Source of the DNA: Kingdonia uniflora
Taxonomy: Eukaryota > Streptophyta > Magnoliopsida > Ranunculales > Circaeasteraceae
Length of the DNA: 64,000 nucleotides
Reading direction: 5' to 3'
Assembly: GCA_014058105.1 (NCBI GenBank)
Contig: JACGCM010000004.1
Span: forward strand, 1,302,001-1,366,000
Shown here: positions 34,240 to 45,269 of the stretch, piece after piece
Layout: each line of letters starts with the position of its first letter
How positions within the stretch are numbered: the stretch's first letter is position 1
Program-made: the position numbers and the translations under genes
Notes under the pieces: model-generated
The model's database searches: none
The model's input: the letters and a program-made list of their open reading frames with translations, nothing else
Told to the model about the DNA's origin: nothing

Positions 34240-36050
34240 TCAGTGATTGCTCGACTTAGGCAGAAGTTTGGCTTATTTATCTTGAGGTATGAGATCACAG
34301 CATTCTGGCAGTCTCCTGCGCTTGAATCGGCAAGAGTTGGTGATCTGATAGATTTCGATCATGTCGTTGTGGTACATATGGTAAAGATATTTCTCTTCAA
34401 ATTGATCTTCGACCTGGACTACTTCGAGTTGCTTCTTATAGCTGCCATCCTTGTATGATTCCAGGTCGATAATGTATTTGAACATCCGTCCCTCCTTGAA
34501 AATGAATTCCAACAACCTCTGTAAAGCATAGCAGTTGTTAGTATAATGATGGTTTACCTTGTGATGCACATAGTACGGGCGGTTCTCGATTGGTTCCAAT
34601 GGTTGAGAGGGACGGTATAGCTTATCCTTGGAGAGGATTGTAAAAATTGTAGAGATTAGAACATTCATCCTTGGGAGGACCGGTTTGGGTAGTGAACTGC
34701 CTATCCGAGGTTGCCAGTGTCTTCCTTAGGATGTTTTTGATCACCCAGATTCTCCATTGGTTCAGTCTTACGATCTGTGGATGGACCTTTTATGGTTAGG
34801 ACGGATTTAGTAGATTTATACATTTTGAATATCATCTATTCCATGTTGATGTAACCATTGACCTTGGTGATCATATCTTCCAAGGTTATAGGTTTGTTGA
34901 TGAAGAGGTGTTTGTTGGCCTTGCAGTCGAGCTGGAGCGCGTTGTTGAAAGTAGTAACAACTATTTTCTAATCAAGATTGTCGACTTTATGCGTGAGCTC
35001 AAGAACTTCTTCTCAAAATCCTTGAACTTCTCTTTGTGTGATTATTTAAAACTGATAAAAGAATATAAATTCTCCTTTTTGTCTCTGTTATGAGCATACG
35101 TCTTGATAAATTATTTTTGCAGCTGATCAAATGTGAGTATGGAATCTTCAGGCAAAGAGTGGAACCATAGGAGCGGTTCTCCCTGTAGACTTGTTGCGAA
35201 CAAACGGTAGAGGATGTGGTTGAGATTGAAATACAACCCAATGAATCATGGTATTGTTGAATGTGCTCCTTAGGATTGGTGCACTTGTATTTGCAAATTT
35301 TTGGAGTATGGAAACCTTTTGGTATTTCCATATCGAATATTTTTTTGGCAATTGGACTCCCTTGTAACTTGGTAAGGTCGTCTGTACTGCCCAAAACTTA
35401 TGTTTCGATCAACTCCTTGATACGCTGATCTATATGTTCTTGTGTGACATATTGATCGCGTGCCGGTTGAGTGGCTTGACGAGGAGGTTGAGGATTATGA
35501 GTACCGGTACCTTCACTCAAACGATCATGTACTAGAATTCGAGGTTGAGGTCATTGTTCTTTCTCCTGATGTTTGGAAAATCAGTGACCTCTGCTAATTT
35601 TGGACAGAACTTCACCTCCCAAATAAATGGAAGGTTGATGTTCGTGCTGAATATTTCAAGAAATAGCTTTATTGGTGGCTCATCGAGGTCCCAACCTTTC
35701 TCACGCAGACACTCGAGAGGTCTCTGGCAATTGATCACGATTCCTTGTTGAAGGAGCCTGTTAAGTGTCGTACAGAGCTTGTAATACAGTCTACATGGTT
35801 GTCATCTGGTCTTCATGCCCTTTGAATGCTGTCAAACGAGCTTTTCGTTCGCCTTTGAGCTCCATCTCACAGAACTCTCGGTCAAGAGTTAATTGACATT
35901 TAAACTCATTGTGCTTCTCTGTTTCGACGTGAAGATTCGCCCGTAGCTCTGTAAGTTATTCCGGCTCAACTGAAAGATCAAGCTGGATTTTGGTTATTGG
36001 TCGTTTAAAAGTGACAATGATTGAAATTTGTAGTAGAGTGAATGTATGCC
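34240..36050 (-). pseudogene. TAT copy 2 gag remnant
   Basis: Blocks at 35738-35532 (GWDLDEPPIKLFLEIF, FIWEVKFCPKLAEVTDFP), 35394-34999 (DDLTKLQGSPIAKKIFDMEI) and 34668-34273 (YYVHHKVNHHYTNNCYALQR, FKRRRLPECC) correspond in order to the gag of copy 1. The HHYTNNC stretch suits the 'H..H.T..C' motif that precedes the protease in this gag type. Frames shift and stop repeatedly. Confidence 0.7.
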
Positions 36051-36075
36051 TTAGGATATTATGGAAATGTCTTCT

Positions 36076-36093
36076 TTCCCACAGATGGTGCCA
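36076..36093 (-). other. Primer-binding site of TAT copy 2
   Basis: On the minus strand TGGCACCATCTGTGGGAA, 2 bp inside the 5' LTR and one base different from copy 1. Confidence 0.8.
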
Positions 36094-36095
36094 AA

Positions 36096-36710
36096 TATAA
36101 TGGCCAAATTCCGTATGCTCGAAATGGCTTGAAATTAGCTCTTATACCAAAGTTCTTGTGATAAAAACTAATATGAAATAAGAAATAATACAAGTGATTT
36201 AGCGTGGAAAACCTTTGAATAGGTAAAAAACCACGACCTCGAGTTGAGAGTTTTTGTAATAGTGACTTTTATTGTTTGAGGCTGATATCTTATTATAAGT
36301 GATCTTTCAAACTAGAAATGCTTGATCTTGTAAATAAGAAGTTTGGGTGTTTGAGAATCTAGAAAATGTAGTTTTCTTGGCAATTTTTTGTATATTTTTC
36401 TGGTCCTTGTCTCTTCTGGAACTTTTTCTTTATATAGGCCATCTCCGCAGTTATTTATCGTGCTGAAGCACGTTCTCCGAACAATGTGGTAAGTGGCAGT
36501 TGATTGAGCAACTATCGAGTGCATGAGAGACATGTGTCTTTAACTTGTTCATGATTTTCTGTTAAGCTCGACCCACGTTCTTTATCAGTTCATAGCGTAG
36601 GTGCCAATATTGACTGCTTATGTCACATGTGGAATGCGTGAGTCTGATATGGAGGTAGTTCGAACTGGAAATAGCTTGAATTGGGTTAGATCGAGGGATA
36701 GGTCCCTACA
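36096..36710 (-). repeat. 5' LTR of TAT copy 2
   Basis: On the minus strand it starts TGTAGGGACCTATCCCTCGA and ends GGCCATTATA. CTATATAAAG near 36430-36440 (minus) is the likely sense TATA box. Confidence 0.93.
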
Positions 36711-37240
36711 CAACCAATCACCTTCTTTCCCTTAGGCAACTTTGAAAGTTCCCAAGTTTCAATCTTAAAAAGAGATTACATATCTTCCTTCGTCGCTCCC
36801 TCCCAATGGTAAGTTTTGAAACCATAAATAGCTATCTTAAAAGTGGAAGGAACATCTTCTTCAACGACCGGTAGTGCGTAGGCTATTATGGCCTTCGCCC
36901 TTGGAAGTACCATGTCCTTTTTAAGCCATCTCGGCTTACTTGCATTCCTTTTTGGTTTACTAGTTGCAATTAACTCCACCACCGGAGTCTCCTCATCTGT
37001 ACTGCCAAATATTCCACCATTGTCTCTATCTTTATCATCTAAAACATGAACTAATGGCTCGTCACCCGTTATCACACCATTAGATAATACCTCTTTTAGT
37101 ACAGAACTATCTAGATCATGTGAAGATGGATCAATCTTCACCCGCTGCAAAATCTCGCTTGTCATCTTTTCTTCATGCTTAGAAACATGTGACTTTACCA
37201 TAAAAGCCTCATCAAAAGTGATATTCCTGCTCAAAATAAT
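36711..37240 (-). pseudogene. Copia-A RT N-terminal fragment
   Basis: A 152-residue open frame (37234-36776) covers the integrase-RT linker (MSRNITFDEAFM, RNASKPRWLKKDMVLP) and the first RT residues. After a frame change, LPKGKKVIG ends at 36711 where TAT copy 2 begins. The text resumes as GYKWVY at 22490. Confidence 0.8.
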
Positions 37241-38640
37241 CTTTCAGTCTATCGTATCCCATAACTTGTAACCTTTCACCCCTTACTTCTTACCCAGAAA
37301 AGTGGCTTTCCTTGCTCGAGAATCTAACTTACCATCTTTGACGTGATAGTATACCGGACACCCAAAAATACGAATTAAATCATATAATTTGTAGTAGGTT
37401 CCCCCGACCAAGCTTCTATTAGTATTTTACCTTCAATTATAGCCAAAGGCAACCTATTAACAAGGCAGCATGCTTATGTCAAAGCCTCAGCCCAAAACGT
37501 TTTGCCCAACCCATAATTAGACAACATACACCATACCTTCTCCAGTAAAGTACGATTCATGCGCTCCGCTACCCCATTTTGTTCAGTGTCTCCCTAACGG
37601 TAAAATGTCAAACAATTCCCTCATCTTAACATACTTGCAAGAATGGATCACTTGTATACTCCCCATCATTATCTAAATGGGCCAACTTGATCTGTCTGCC
37701 AGTTTGAGTTTTTATCAACTTCTTCCACCTCATGAATATTTTTAGGACTTCATCCTTCCTCCTCATGGTATATACCCACACACACCTAAAAAAATCATCA
37801 ACAAACGATACAAAATAATGTTTACCTCCAAGTGTTGCATTCTTGGAGGATCCCCATACATCAGAATAAACATAATCAAGAATTCTACGAGTATGATAGA
37901 TAACCGTGCCAAACTTTACCCTTGTTTGTTGGCCCATAACATAATACTTACAAAAATCCAACTTGCACGCCTTAGCACCTTTCAATAGCCTTTGGTTCGT
38001 AAGAACTCTCAAGGACTTCTCACCCATATGCACCAAACATATATGTCATAGTCTAGTGGTATCTCTAAAAGTAGTCTCCACACTTCCCGCAGTAGCAACC
38101 TCCCCAAGAACAGCCATATACATACCATCTAAATAGTACAAGTTATTGTTTCTTCTTTGACCCTTCAAAACCACTATTGCTCCCTTAAGAACCTTCTTCA
38201 CACCATTTTCAGGCATAACCTTGTAGCCTTTCGCTTCAAGTAAACCAGTTGAGATAATATTTTTCTTCATAGTCGAAATATACTAAACCTCCTTAATTTT
38301 TTTAAGCAAACCATTGTACAACCTGAGATGAATAGTACCTATCCCCATTATACGACATGAATCATCATTTCTCATCAACACAGCTTCACCTTCTAGCCTT
38401 TTGAAACTTAAAAAATAACCCCTTTCGAAACAAATATAATAAGTAGCATCCGAATCCAAAATCTATTCTTTGGAATCAACAATAAATGCACTAGATGATA
38501 TAGTTAAAGAAAACTCATAATCATTACCATCATTTACCTCACATTCTTGAGCAACATTTACTGAAGAGCCAACTTTCCCACTTTTCTTCTTCTTTAGAAG
38601 CATAGGACACTCATTCTTCCAATATCACATCCTTTTGCAA
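37241..38640 (-). pseudogene. Copia-A protease and integrase remnant
   Basis: Reading leftward: ILDSDATYYIC near 38460 (copia protease site, with DSGA changed to DSDA). Then NIISTGLLEAKGYKV and NNNLYYLDG (38270-38046). The pre-integrase and integrase block follows at 38036-37626 with LLKGAKACKLDFCKYYV, VYSDVWGSSKNATLGG, HYFVSFVDDFFRCVWVY and LAHLDNDGEYTS. The integrase D..D residues are visible. Stops and frameshifts occur on both sides. Confidence 0.85.
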
Positions 38641-39426
38641 AATACACATTGGTATTTACCAAAATTGTTGTGATTAACACCGCGACCCCTAGACTTCAAT
38701 CGAGAGTTGTTACCACTAGACTTCTTCTTGTCTGTAGACCTCCCTCTTGCCATCAACACCTCGGACGTTGACTTATCAGACTCAAGTTTATCCTTCTTTC
38801 AGTACACATGATTCACCACTGTCGTAGTCACATCCGAGTATTAAAAAAAACTCTTCCCATTGGTTATCGTCGTAACAAAGTATTCTTAATCTTCAGGAAA
38901 CGAGTTAAAAAATAATAGAGCTTTTTTCTCATCACCAACAACCTCTTCTAGATTCGCCAAGTAGACAAGTAACTTGGTAAAATTGTTTCAAGTGCTTCGA
39001 CATGAAAATCCTTTGTCTCATCGTGAAGCGATAAGGCTTCATCTTCAAATAAAGTTAATTTTGGATGCTCTTTACCAAATACTTTTCCTCAAGAATCCAC
39101 CAAATCTCTTTCACCGAGGTTTCATTCATCACAATGTACTTTATGTCTTGAGTTAGGCATGACCGAATTTGGCCATGTATCTTTTTGTTCATCTTCTTCC
39201 AAACACTCTCCTTTGCCTCCTCGAATTTGTCTTCCAACACCTCATCCAAATCTTGTTGACTAAGCGCATCAATAACTTCGCATCGCCGCATGCCAAAGTT
39301 ATTTGTGCCATTTAATTTATCAACTTCAATTTTGGCATTATTAAACATAACTGTTGTGTTATTCTGTTTACGTGCTGTCGAGGAACTTAGTTCATCTCCT
39401 TCTATCATTGTTCCTTCAATTTTCAT
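38641..39426 (-). pseudogene. Copia-A gag remnant
   Basis: An open frame of 123 residues (39426-39055) reads EVDKLNGTNNFGMRRCEVID and KIHGQIRSCLTQDIKYIVMN and ends IWWILEEKYLVKS, the classic copia gag (UBN2-like) arrangement. It is followed in other frames by LLTSLPGSYE-like and lysine-rich zinc-knuckle sequence down to about 38641. Confidence 0.85.
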
Positions 39427-39503
39427 ACAATAATCGAAATTGAAAGTAAAGCAAAATCAAGATAAGCCGTTACCTCAAATTTTGAGAACTGTTGAGGATA
39501 TAA

Positions 39504-39519
39504 CTTCATTCTGATACCA
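39504..39519 (-). other. Primer-binding site of Copia-A
   Basis: TGGTATCAGAATGAAG on the minus strand, two bases inside the 5' LTR; TGGTATCAGA complements the 3' end of plant initiator methionine tRNA. Confidence 0.85.
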
Positions 39520-39521
39520 AT

Positions 39522-40066
39522 TGTTGAGCTGCACCACGGAAGCTGACCACTTATTCAATCAGATTAGCGATAAACAAAATAAATTAATAAACATAATCAA
39601 ACGAGAACACACATTTATCATGGTTCAACAAATTTCCTACGTCCACACAAAATAAAGATAGAGTTTTATTCAATGATTCGAGGTTACAATCACAAACCAA
39701 TTTAAGGTATCTCAAAGCATTTCTCTAAAAAGATTCTTTTCAAATAGATCTCACCAAGGGTGGCTACCAAATATCATAAGTCTTCCTTATATACTTGCAA
39801 GACTTATTACATTAATACAGATATCGAGGCAAAACCAACGTCTTTAAATCAATACTTAAAAACTGAGTTTACGATGTCTGTTTGAACAGACTCCAAAGTC
39901 TATTCGAATAGAAGGTATTCTGCCTCTTCTGTTTGAATAGACATTGTATCATATTTGAACATAAAGCATTATGTCTCTTCTATTTGAATAGACATTGTGT
40001 CTATTCGAACAGAAGGCATTTTTACCTCTTTGTCTGTTCAGGCAGAAAGTAAAGTACTCCTTTACA
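39522..40066 (-). repeat. 5' LTR of Copia-A
   Basis: 545 bp from TGTTGAGCTG to CTCCTTTACA (plus reading). 39860-40060 holds a short tandem array around TCTATTCGAA/TGTTTGAATAGA units, in the U3 part of the LTR. It pairs with the truncated copy at 16769-17032. Confidence 0.9.
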
Positions 40067-40071
40067 AGGGT

Positions 40072-40700
40072 AGTAGTTTTCAGCTCAATGCAAGTAAAGT
40101 TAGGAAGTCTATTATGAATGAAGGATTCCCCATTTGTCAAAAATCTCAAAAAATAAGATTTAAGTATCCTTCCTTCACGGTGAAACTGTGCCAAACCCAT
40201 CTGAGTAGGAAACAAGTGGTCAACTTCTTAACTATAAAGTTTATACAAGCGAAGTTTATATGATCTTTTTGGCCAATTTTGATTCTTTTTTTTAACAAAA
40301 TATAAAATGCACACTTGTTTCTACTTTGCAGCTTATACCAACAAGTTTTTACAAGAGCTACCTAGCAAACAAATCGAAAAAATTTAAACTCTATGCTCCG
40401 GATGGAAGAATGTGGATAGTTGACTTCTCTTTTGGAAGATAAGCTTGCATATGTGGAGGATGGCGTGCATTTTTATTGGAATATAACTTGCGAGAAGTTG
40501 ATGTTTCTTTCTTTGAGTTGATTAAGGTGACAGATGAAGTTATAATGAAGGCTTTAGTTTATGGGGGATTAGTTGGTAGAAATCAGTCAATTGTGCCACA
40601 AGAGAAGATGCATGAAGAAGTTGTCCCTGATTTGGAGAATGAAGTCAGTCCATCTAATTTGTATGATTTTTCATTAAAACGAAGAAAGGGAAATGACTGA
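40072..40700 (+). pseudogene. B3-domain (REM-like) gene, second part, pseudogene
   Basis: The linker cut at 16763 resumes as SSFQLNASKVRKSIMNEGF. A second B3 domain starts at about 40165 (FKYPSFTVKL, THLSRKQVVNF). An apparent intron runs from about 40256 to 40329 (ending CTACTTTGCAG). The B3 domain then continues PTSFYKSYLANKSKK, KLYAPDGRMWIVDF, GGWRAFLLEYNLREVDV and SFFELIKVTDE. 'PDGR-W' and 'GGWRAF..YNL' are the signature B3 blocks. A stop separates FGR from ACICGGW. With part 1 this describes a protein with at least two B3 domains, probably a REM-type nuclear factor. It is non-functional because of the stops and the 23 kb insertion. Confidence 0.82.
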
Positions 40701-40733
40701 AGTCCAATTAAGAATACTGAAAACCTATAAACA

Positions 40734-40982
40734 ATGGTTCCATCATATAAAGGTACTGAATTTCAGTTCAATGTAGGTAAACTTGCAGAGTATCCCATGG
40801 ATAAAATTGAAGCACATGGCTTTAGGCAAAGTCATACAGTCGTAGAATCTACCGTTTCTCAGAAATCTCAAAGTAGTCTTGTTGAAGATGTAATAACGTT
40901 ACCCGCTGATAAATGCTTAACTAATTCGGTCAATGATTGGCTAAAATACGAAAAGTTCTTAATTAATTGGTTTTTAAATTGA
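40734..40982 (+). pseudogene. Repeated inter-B3 linker, end of B3 pseudogene
   Basis: MVPSYKGTEFQFNVGKLAEY is a second copy of the linker that follows the first B3 domain (ALVPSCQG then SSFQLNASKV around the Copia-A site). The B3-linker unit was therefore repeated within the gene. The open frame ends at 40982 without a third B3 domain. Confidence 0.6.
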
Positions 40983-41904
40983 TAAGATCTTATATCATGC
41001 GCACAGCCGCACAACTCTAGAAATATTATCAAGTAGGTAACATCTTCTACGTGCTTCGAGTCCAATAAATTATTTCATAATGCTTGACCATCTAATATCC
41101 TCATTGATTATCTTGATACATGTTTCTTAATAGTATTTTTTTTTCATTTGCAAATGTTGACTGGGAGGATAACATAAAGTTCTCTTGTAGTTTTCCTTTA
41201 GGAATACATAATTATGTAAGTGTCTTAGTTAAAAAATCTAAACCTATAAAGCTTACTTCCACCAATCGCATATTCCTCCAAGCTTTCCATGAGAGTTCAA
41301 AACCTAGCAATACCTTGTGGTATGGGCAGGGCCGTTCCTAGACCTTTAGGGGCCTTAGGTGAACTCCAAAAATGGGCCTTAGGTGAAATCTCAAAGTGGT
41401 CTTGTTGAAGATGTGATAACGTTACCCGCTGATAAATGCTTAACTAATTCGGCCGATGATTGGCTAAAGTACGAAAAGTTCTTAATTAATTGGTTTTTAA
41501 ATTGATAAGATCTTATCTGATGGGCACAACTGCACAACTCTAGAAATATTATCAAGTAGGTAACATCTTCTACGTGCTTTGAGTCCAATAAATTATTTCA
41601 TAATGCTTGACCATCTAATATCCTCATTGATTATCTTGATACATGTTTCTTAAAAATATCTTTTTTCATTTGCAAATATTGACTGGGAGGATAACATAAA
41701 GTTCCCTTGTAGTTTTCCTTTAGGAATACATAATTATGTAAATATCTTAGTTAAAAAATCTAAACCTATAAAGCTTACTTTCACCAATCGCATATTCCTC
41801 CAAGCTTTCCATGAGAGTTCATAACCTAGCAATACCTTGTGGTATGGGCAGGGCCGTTCCTAGACTTTTAGGGGGCTTAGGTGAACTCCAAAAATGGGCC
41901 TTTT
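40862..41904 (+). repeat. Direct tandem duplication, 523 bp period
   Basis: Copy 1 is 40862-41384 and copy 2 41385 to about 41904. Both begin GAAATCTCAAAGT and end AACTCCAAAAATGGGCCTT. The right edge lies about 58 bp inside the hAT element that starts at 41849, so the duplication came after the hAT insertion. Confidence 0.93.
41327..41384 (+). mobile_element. Truncated hAT terminus carried by the duplication
   Basis: CAGGGCCGTTCCTAGACCTT after GGTATGGG (41319-41326), the same 58 bp as at 41849, then cut by the duplication junction. Confidence 0.85.
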
Positions 41905-42631
41905 TTTAATCTACAGTAATCTTCTAGATAATTTTTGTATGTCATATATAGTAATTCCCGGGAATAAAATCGATACTCTAAATTTACGTTAAGACGCATT
42001 CTTTACTCGAGCAATTTGAAATTGAAAAGGAGCACAAAGTAAGTTAGCTAGAGTTAATGAAATACAAGTGTATCAACCTTTTAAGCCTTAGGAACCCAAC
42101 AAATTATATGAAAATAAGTATACGATGATTTTCTTATAACATAAGCTTCCATCTCTTATCAAAGAGCATATTGGGAGCCATTTTCCTATGAAAATGGCGT
42201 TAACTATACAAATAAGTAAGTGAACGTTTCCAATCTTATATCTTATATGATGTAAAAATTGTAATCAGCATTCAACAATATGTGTTATCTTGCAGTTTGC
42301 CAAATCGATTAATGGTTTACCTTAGAATTTAAAGGTACTTGAAATTTACCTAAGTGAATATGGGGCCTCTTATATGTTAAAAAAAACTAGTTAAAATAGG
42401 CCCCATTATCCAAAAAAAAAAATGGTTGCCATAATGAATCAATCCAGCAACCTTCAAGGATAAGAAATGTAGTTCTAACTAGCCAAACCAAGGCAATTTT
42501 GTTGTTAGTACCATTTTAATATATTAACCCCATTTTCTTTAATCCTAATGGTATAGTAAATTTTTGGGGCCTTTAATTTTTTGGGAGGCTAAGGCAGCCG
42601 CCTAAATGGTCTTATGGTAAGAATGGCCCTG
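41849..42631 (+). mobile_element. Non-autonomous hAT element, 783 bp
   Basis: Terminal inverted repeats CAGGGCCGTTCCTAG (left) and, from the right end inward, CAGGGCCATTCTTAC. The flanking 8 bp GGTATGGG at 41841-41848 and 42632-42639 are identical, as expected for hAT. No transposase can be read inside; the interior is AT-rich. Confidence 0.93.
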
Positions 42632-42759
42632 GGTATGGGGTCAAAGATAATAGATAAGACCCTGAAATTCTATGTGCTCGTATTTAATGTATTTCAAGAA
42701 ATTAGGTCAAAACAATTTCTATCAATCAATGATCTAGGATTAAGCAGAAAAATCAATAG

Positions 42760-43500
42760 TAAAGACAAGGAATTAAATGACACAAGCAATTGTTCACCCT
42801 ATGGAAACTCCTTACTCAGGAGAAAAACCATAGGTCGTTGTCGATGAACACGACAACCAAAAATCTAGTAATCAAAAAGAGTTTAATCTGAATTACACTT
42901 ATAGACTCGATAACCCTGTATCGTGATTATCTCTCTTCTGATCCAAGCATCATGCCCTATCGCTTTCTTTCTCGCAATGACTTTCCTTCGTTCTCGCAAC
43001 GACTCTTCTTCGTTCTCTTAACGACTCTCCTTGAACTCACAACAAGGATCTCCCTTCTTGAATCACTCTAGAACAATATGTGGGAAGTAGGATAAACTAT
43101 CTCAACATCAACCTCAAGGTTTTTAGGTTTTGATTGATGTCAAATTGTCTCTCTGATAAAGGATATTGAGCTCTTTCGAAAATAACTTTTTTCCAAAGAA
43201 AGAGAGAAAAGAGAGTGAGAGAAAAGAGAAGTAATGTTCGCTTAAATAGTGTTTCAGCTTTTCTCAAGACTCGTTCGAACAAGACCTTTGGTCGTTCGAA
43301 CGAAATCCCTAATAAACCTTCGAAAAATATGCATTGTTGTTTTGAACTCGTAGCACTCGTTCGAACGAGACCTAATGTCGTTCAAACGAGATTCCCAAAA
43401 GTTTAGATAATTTAGAAAAATATTTTTGACCTTTTTTATCAGAGTTCTACTTAACCAACTTACCTTCTTGGTCGTTGGTTGATAGAAGATTGTACAAAGG
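42760..43500. repeat. LTR-like repeat with TTCGAA motifs, no gene
   Basis: This contains simple CTCGCAACGACTCTCC repeats (42965-43035). GTTCGAACGA/GTTCGAACAA palindromes and decayed forms lie at 43263-43395, spaced about 25-35 bp apart, as in the other LTR-like repeats of the window. No coding similarity. Ends not defined. Confidence 0.45.
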
Positions 43501-45269
43501 TCTTCATCCTGTCACTGTCTTCGACTGAGATAACCACGGACATTTACATACACGAAATGAGACAAACCAAAACCTTTCAGACTCAACCAAACCTCGGAAA
43601 TAGCTTTCAAAACCACCTTTCCTAAGAAAAATCTGCAATAAAAAACACTCAAAAGGAAGAACGCACGATATAAATGTTATCTGCCTCATTCGACAGCTTG
43701 CAGGCACTGTCCATTCTTAAGACGAGCTCCAAATAGGTATTGGGAGCTCCAAAGTCCTCTGTCAAGCTCCAAAACCAATAGCATTAGGCGACGCCGAAGG
43801 GCAAAATGCTCATGTGAAGTGGAGTGGAGTGGAGCTCTTCATGAGAGCATGGAGCACCGTTGCACTAGCAAGTCCAGCACCAAGAACAAACTGTTCGGTC
43901 GTTTCCTACGTGTTGCGGTATATTAGAAGCCTTTTTCAGGTTGAAACTTTTCATCTGCAGTTGCCAGTTGGAGTTGGAAAGCTAGAGAGAACCAGGAGCG
44001 AGTTGAAGCAAATTAGGGTTTCTGAGCTCCAATCATGGATGATTACAGGGTTAGTTCTCTTCACCTTAACTGTCTTTCTTGTATTTCAACATAGTAACAA
44101 TGAGAAATAACGCAAAAACTATAATTACAAATCTTGATTCCATCTCAAAGGATCAAATGGGTACTCTAAATTCACTAATTAAAACTAAATCTGAGGATTG
44201 TCGGATTCTGTAATTATCATCATTTTAGGGATTTTTTATTATTATTTTAGGTGTCAAATTCGAAGAGGGTTATTGGGAATTTGCAATTATTAGTTGGGGT
44301 TGTTTTTTAATATAAACATTATATACGACTTGCAAGTTTTGGTGATTGAAGGGAGTTTGGGTGAATCTAGCTTCATATCTGATGTAAGTCCTGAATTTTT
44401 TTTACTTCAAGTTAGATGTTTGCGTTCAGGCTAGGTATATTCCTATTCTTCTCATAACCAGAACTCTATCCAAAAATTTTCCGCATAAGCATTTATTAGG
44501 TTGTTGAGCATCCTTAGTGGTAAAACCACCTAGTTCACTGACGGGAGTAGATTCATTATAACATTTTTCAAGCAACTTGGGGATGAACAGGCAACGACAC
44601 CTTCATCATTCCCATGACGGGAGTACAAATTATGCTATCTCGCCTCCTTCATTAAATGCTTCTTATACCTCCTTGTAGTGCTCTTCATCATCCTCATTAA
44701 AGGACATCCTCTGAGACAATTATCATGGTGAATTTCTTGGTTCGGACAACCTTTGGAACATATCCTTTTATCACACAAATTACAGTGGCAGAAAACCACA
44801 TCTCTTAGAGACACATTTGTTTTTGTATCCGTGTTTTTTCCTGCTTCATAAGCAAAGGCACCTTCTTCAAGACCCTGAGAGTGTAGCTCTGGGTGTGATA
44901 GAGCTTCTTGCGGGTTCGGAGAAGTTTTAGCCAACTCTTCTCTAGCTATCTTGTCACTTGGATTACCGCCAGAAACTTCAGTAGATCAACCCATGAGGTG
45001 GCAGAGACCCTCACCCTCGACCACTACTTATAAATGGCTCCACCACAGAGCTTTTCTCTCCCAGTGTTCAAATGTGTGCTTGTGATATTCATGGTTTGTA
45101 GTTTGCACGAACTCTTAGTAAAGATGAGTTTTCAGGAAAGTGTGTCGCATATTGATACTCTCGTCAACTCTTATGTTTTGATTATTTTTCTCGTCTTCTT
45201 GCAAGATTTTATTTTACCATACATTATATATTATGTCTTTTTACTCTTCAGACGGTAGAGTTTTTTCTA
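43501..45269. other. Unassigned region
   Basis: No recognised gene. A frame at 43814-44110 and a GC-richer patch at 43700-44060 followed by GTTAGTTCTC could be an orphan first exon, but nothing supports it. A small frame at 45034-45258 with a hydrophobic start is preceded by CTTATAAATGG; both observations are weak. Confidence 0.3.
44635..44934 (-). CDS. Hypothetical cysteine-rich ORF
   Basis: A 99-residue minus-strand frame. The N-terminal half is polar (NPQEALSHPELHSQGLEEGA). The C-terminal half has eight cysteines and histidines: FCHCNLCDKRICSKGC, then IHHDNCLRGCP, and a basic tail RRYKKHLMKEAR. The spacing suggests a metal-binding fold, possibly an exon of a larger gene, since the frame stays open upstream of the ATG almost to 44985. 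No family is recognised. Codon-level evidence for coding is only moderate. It could be a relic of a DNA transposon. Confidence 0.3.
   Translation of the reverse strand: MAKTSPNPQEALSHPELHSQGLEEGAFAYEAGKNTDTKTNVSLRDVVFCHCNLCDKRICSKGCPNQEIHHDNCLRGCPLMRMMKSTTRRYKKHLMKEAR

Larger units (their letters stand above)
22491..36710 (-). mobile_element. TAT-type Ty3/gypsy retrotransposon, copy 2 (complete)
   Basis: 14.2 kb with both LTRs (22491-23104 and 36096-36710, about 615 bp each). It is flanked by TAACC (22486-22490) and CAACC (36711-36715), a target duplication with one change. Minus-strand order is 5' LTR, primer site, gag, protease, RT, RNase H, archaeal-type RNase H and integrase, then an extra region holding two antisense genes, then the 3' LTR. 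It sits in the Copia-A reverse transcriptase just before the KWVY motif. It is the same family as 2436-15416 in opposite orientation. The LTRs differ mostly by C/T and G/A changes, so the insertion is old. Confidence 0.95.
16769..40066 (-). mobile_element. Copia-A: Ty1/copia element split by two later insertions
   Basis: Complete 5' LTR at 39522-40066 (right side, minus orientation), then an initiator-Met-type primer site, gag, protease-like site, integrase and reverse transcriptase, and a truncated 3' LTR at 16769-17032. Integrase preceding RT shows copia order. Flanking 5 bp are AAGGT (16764-16768) and AGGGT (40067-40071), a target duplication with one change inside the B3 gene. A solo LTR (17728-22192) and TAT copy 2 (22491-36710) are inserted in its RT. 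A deletion near 17032 removed the end of RNase H, the polypurine tract and about half of the 3' LTR. Confidence 0.9.

Noticed and set aside
22193..36710. A single very large chimeric retroelement
   Set aside because: Target duplications and the interrupted copia RT show separate insertions of different ages.
40995..41288. Open frames on both strands inside the 523 bp duplication
   Set aside because: They recur only because the sequence is duplicated; no domain is recognisable.
43814..44110. 98-residue frame with a hydrophobic C-terminus as a small membrane protein
   Set aside because: No signal of coding constraint; the hydrophobic tail comes from TTC/CTT-rich sequence after a possible splice donor.
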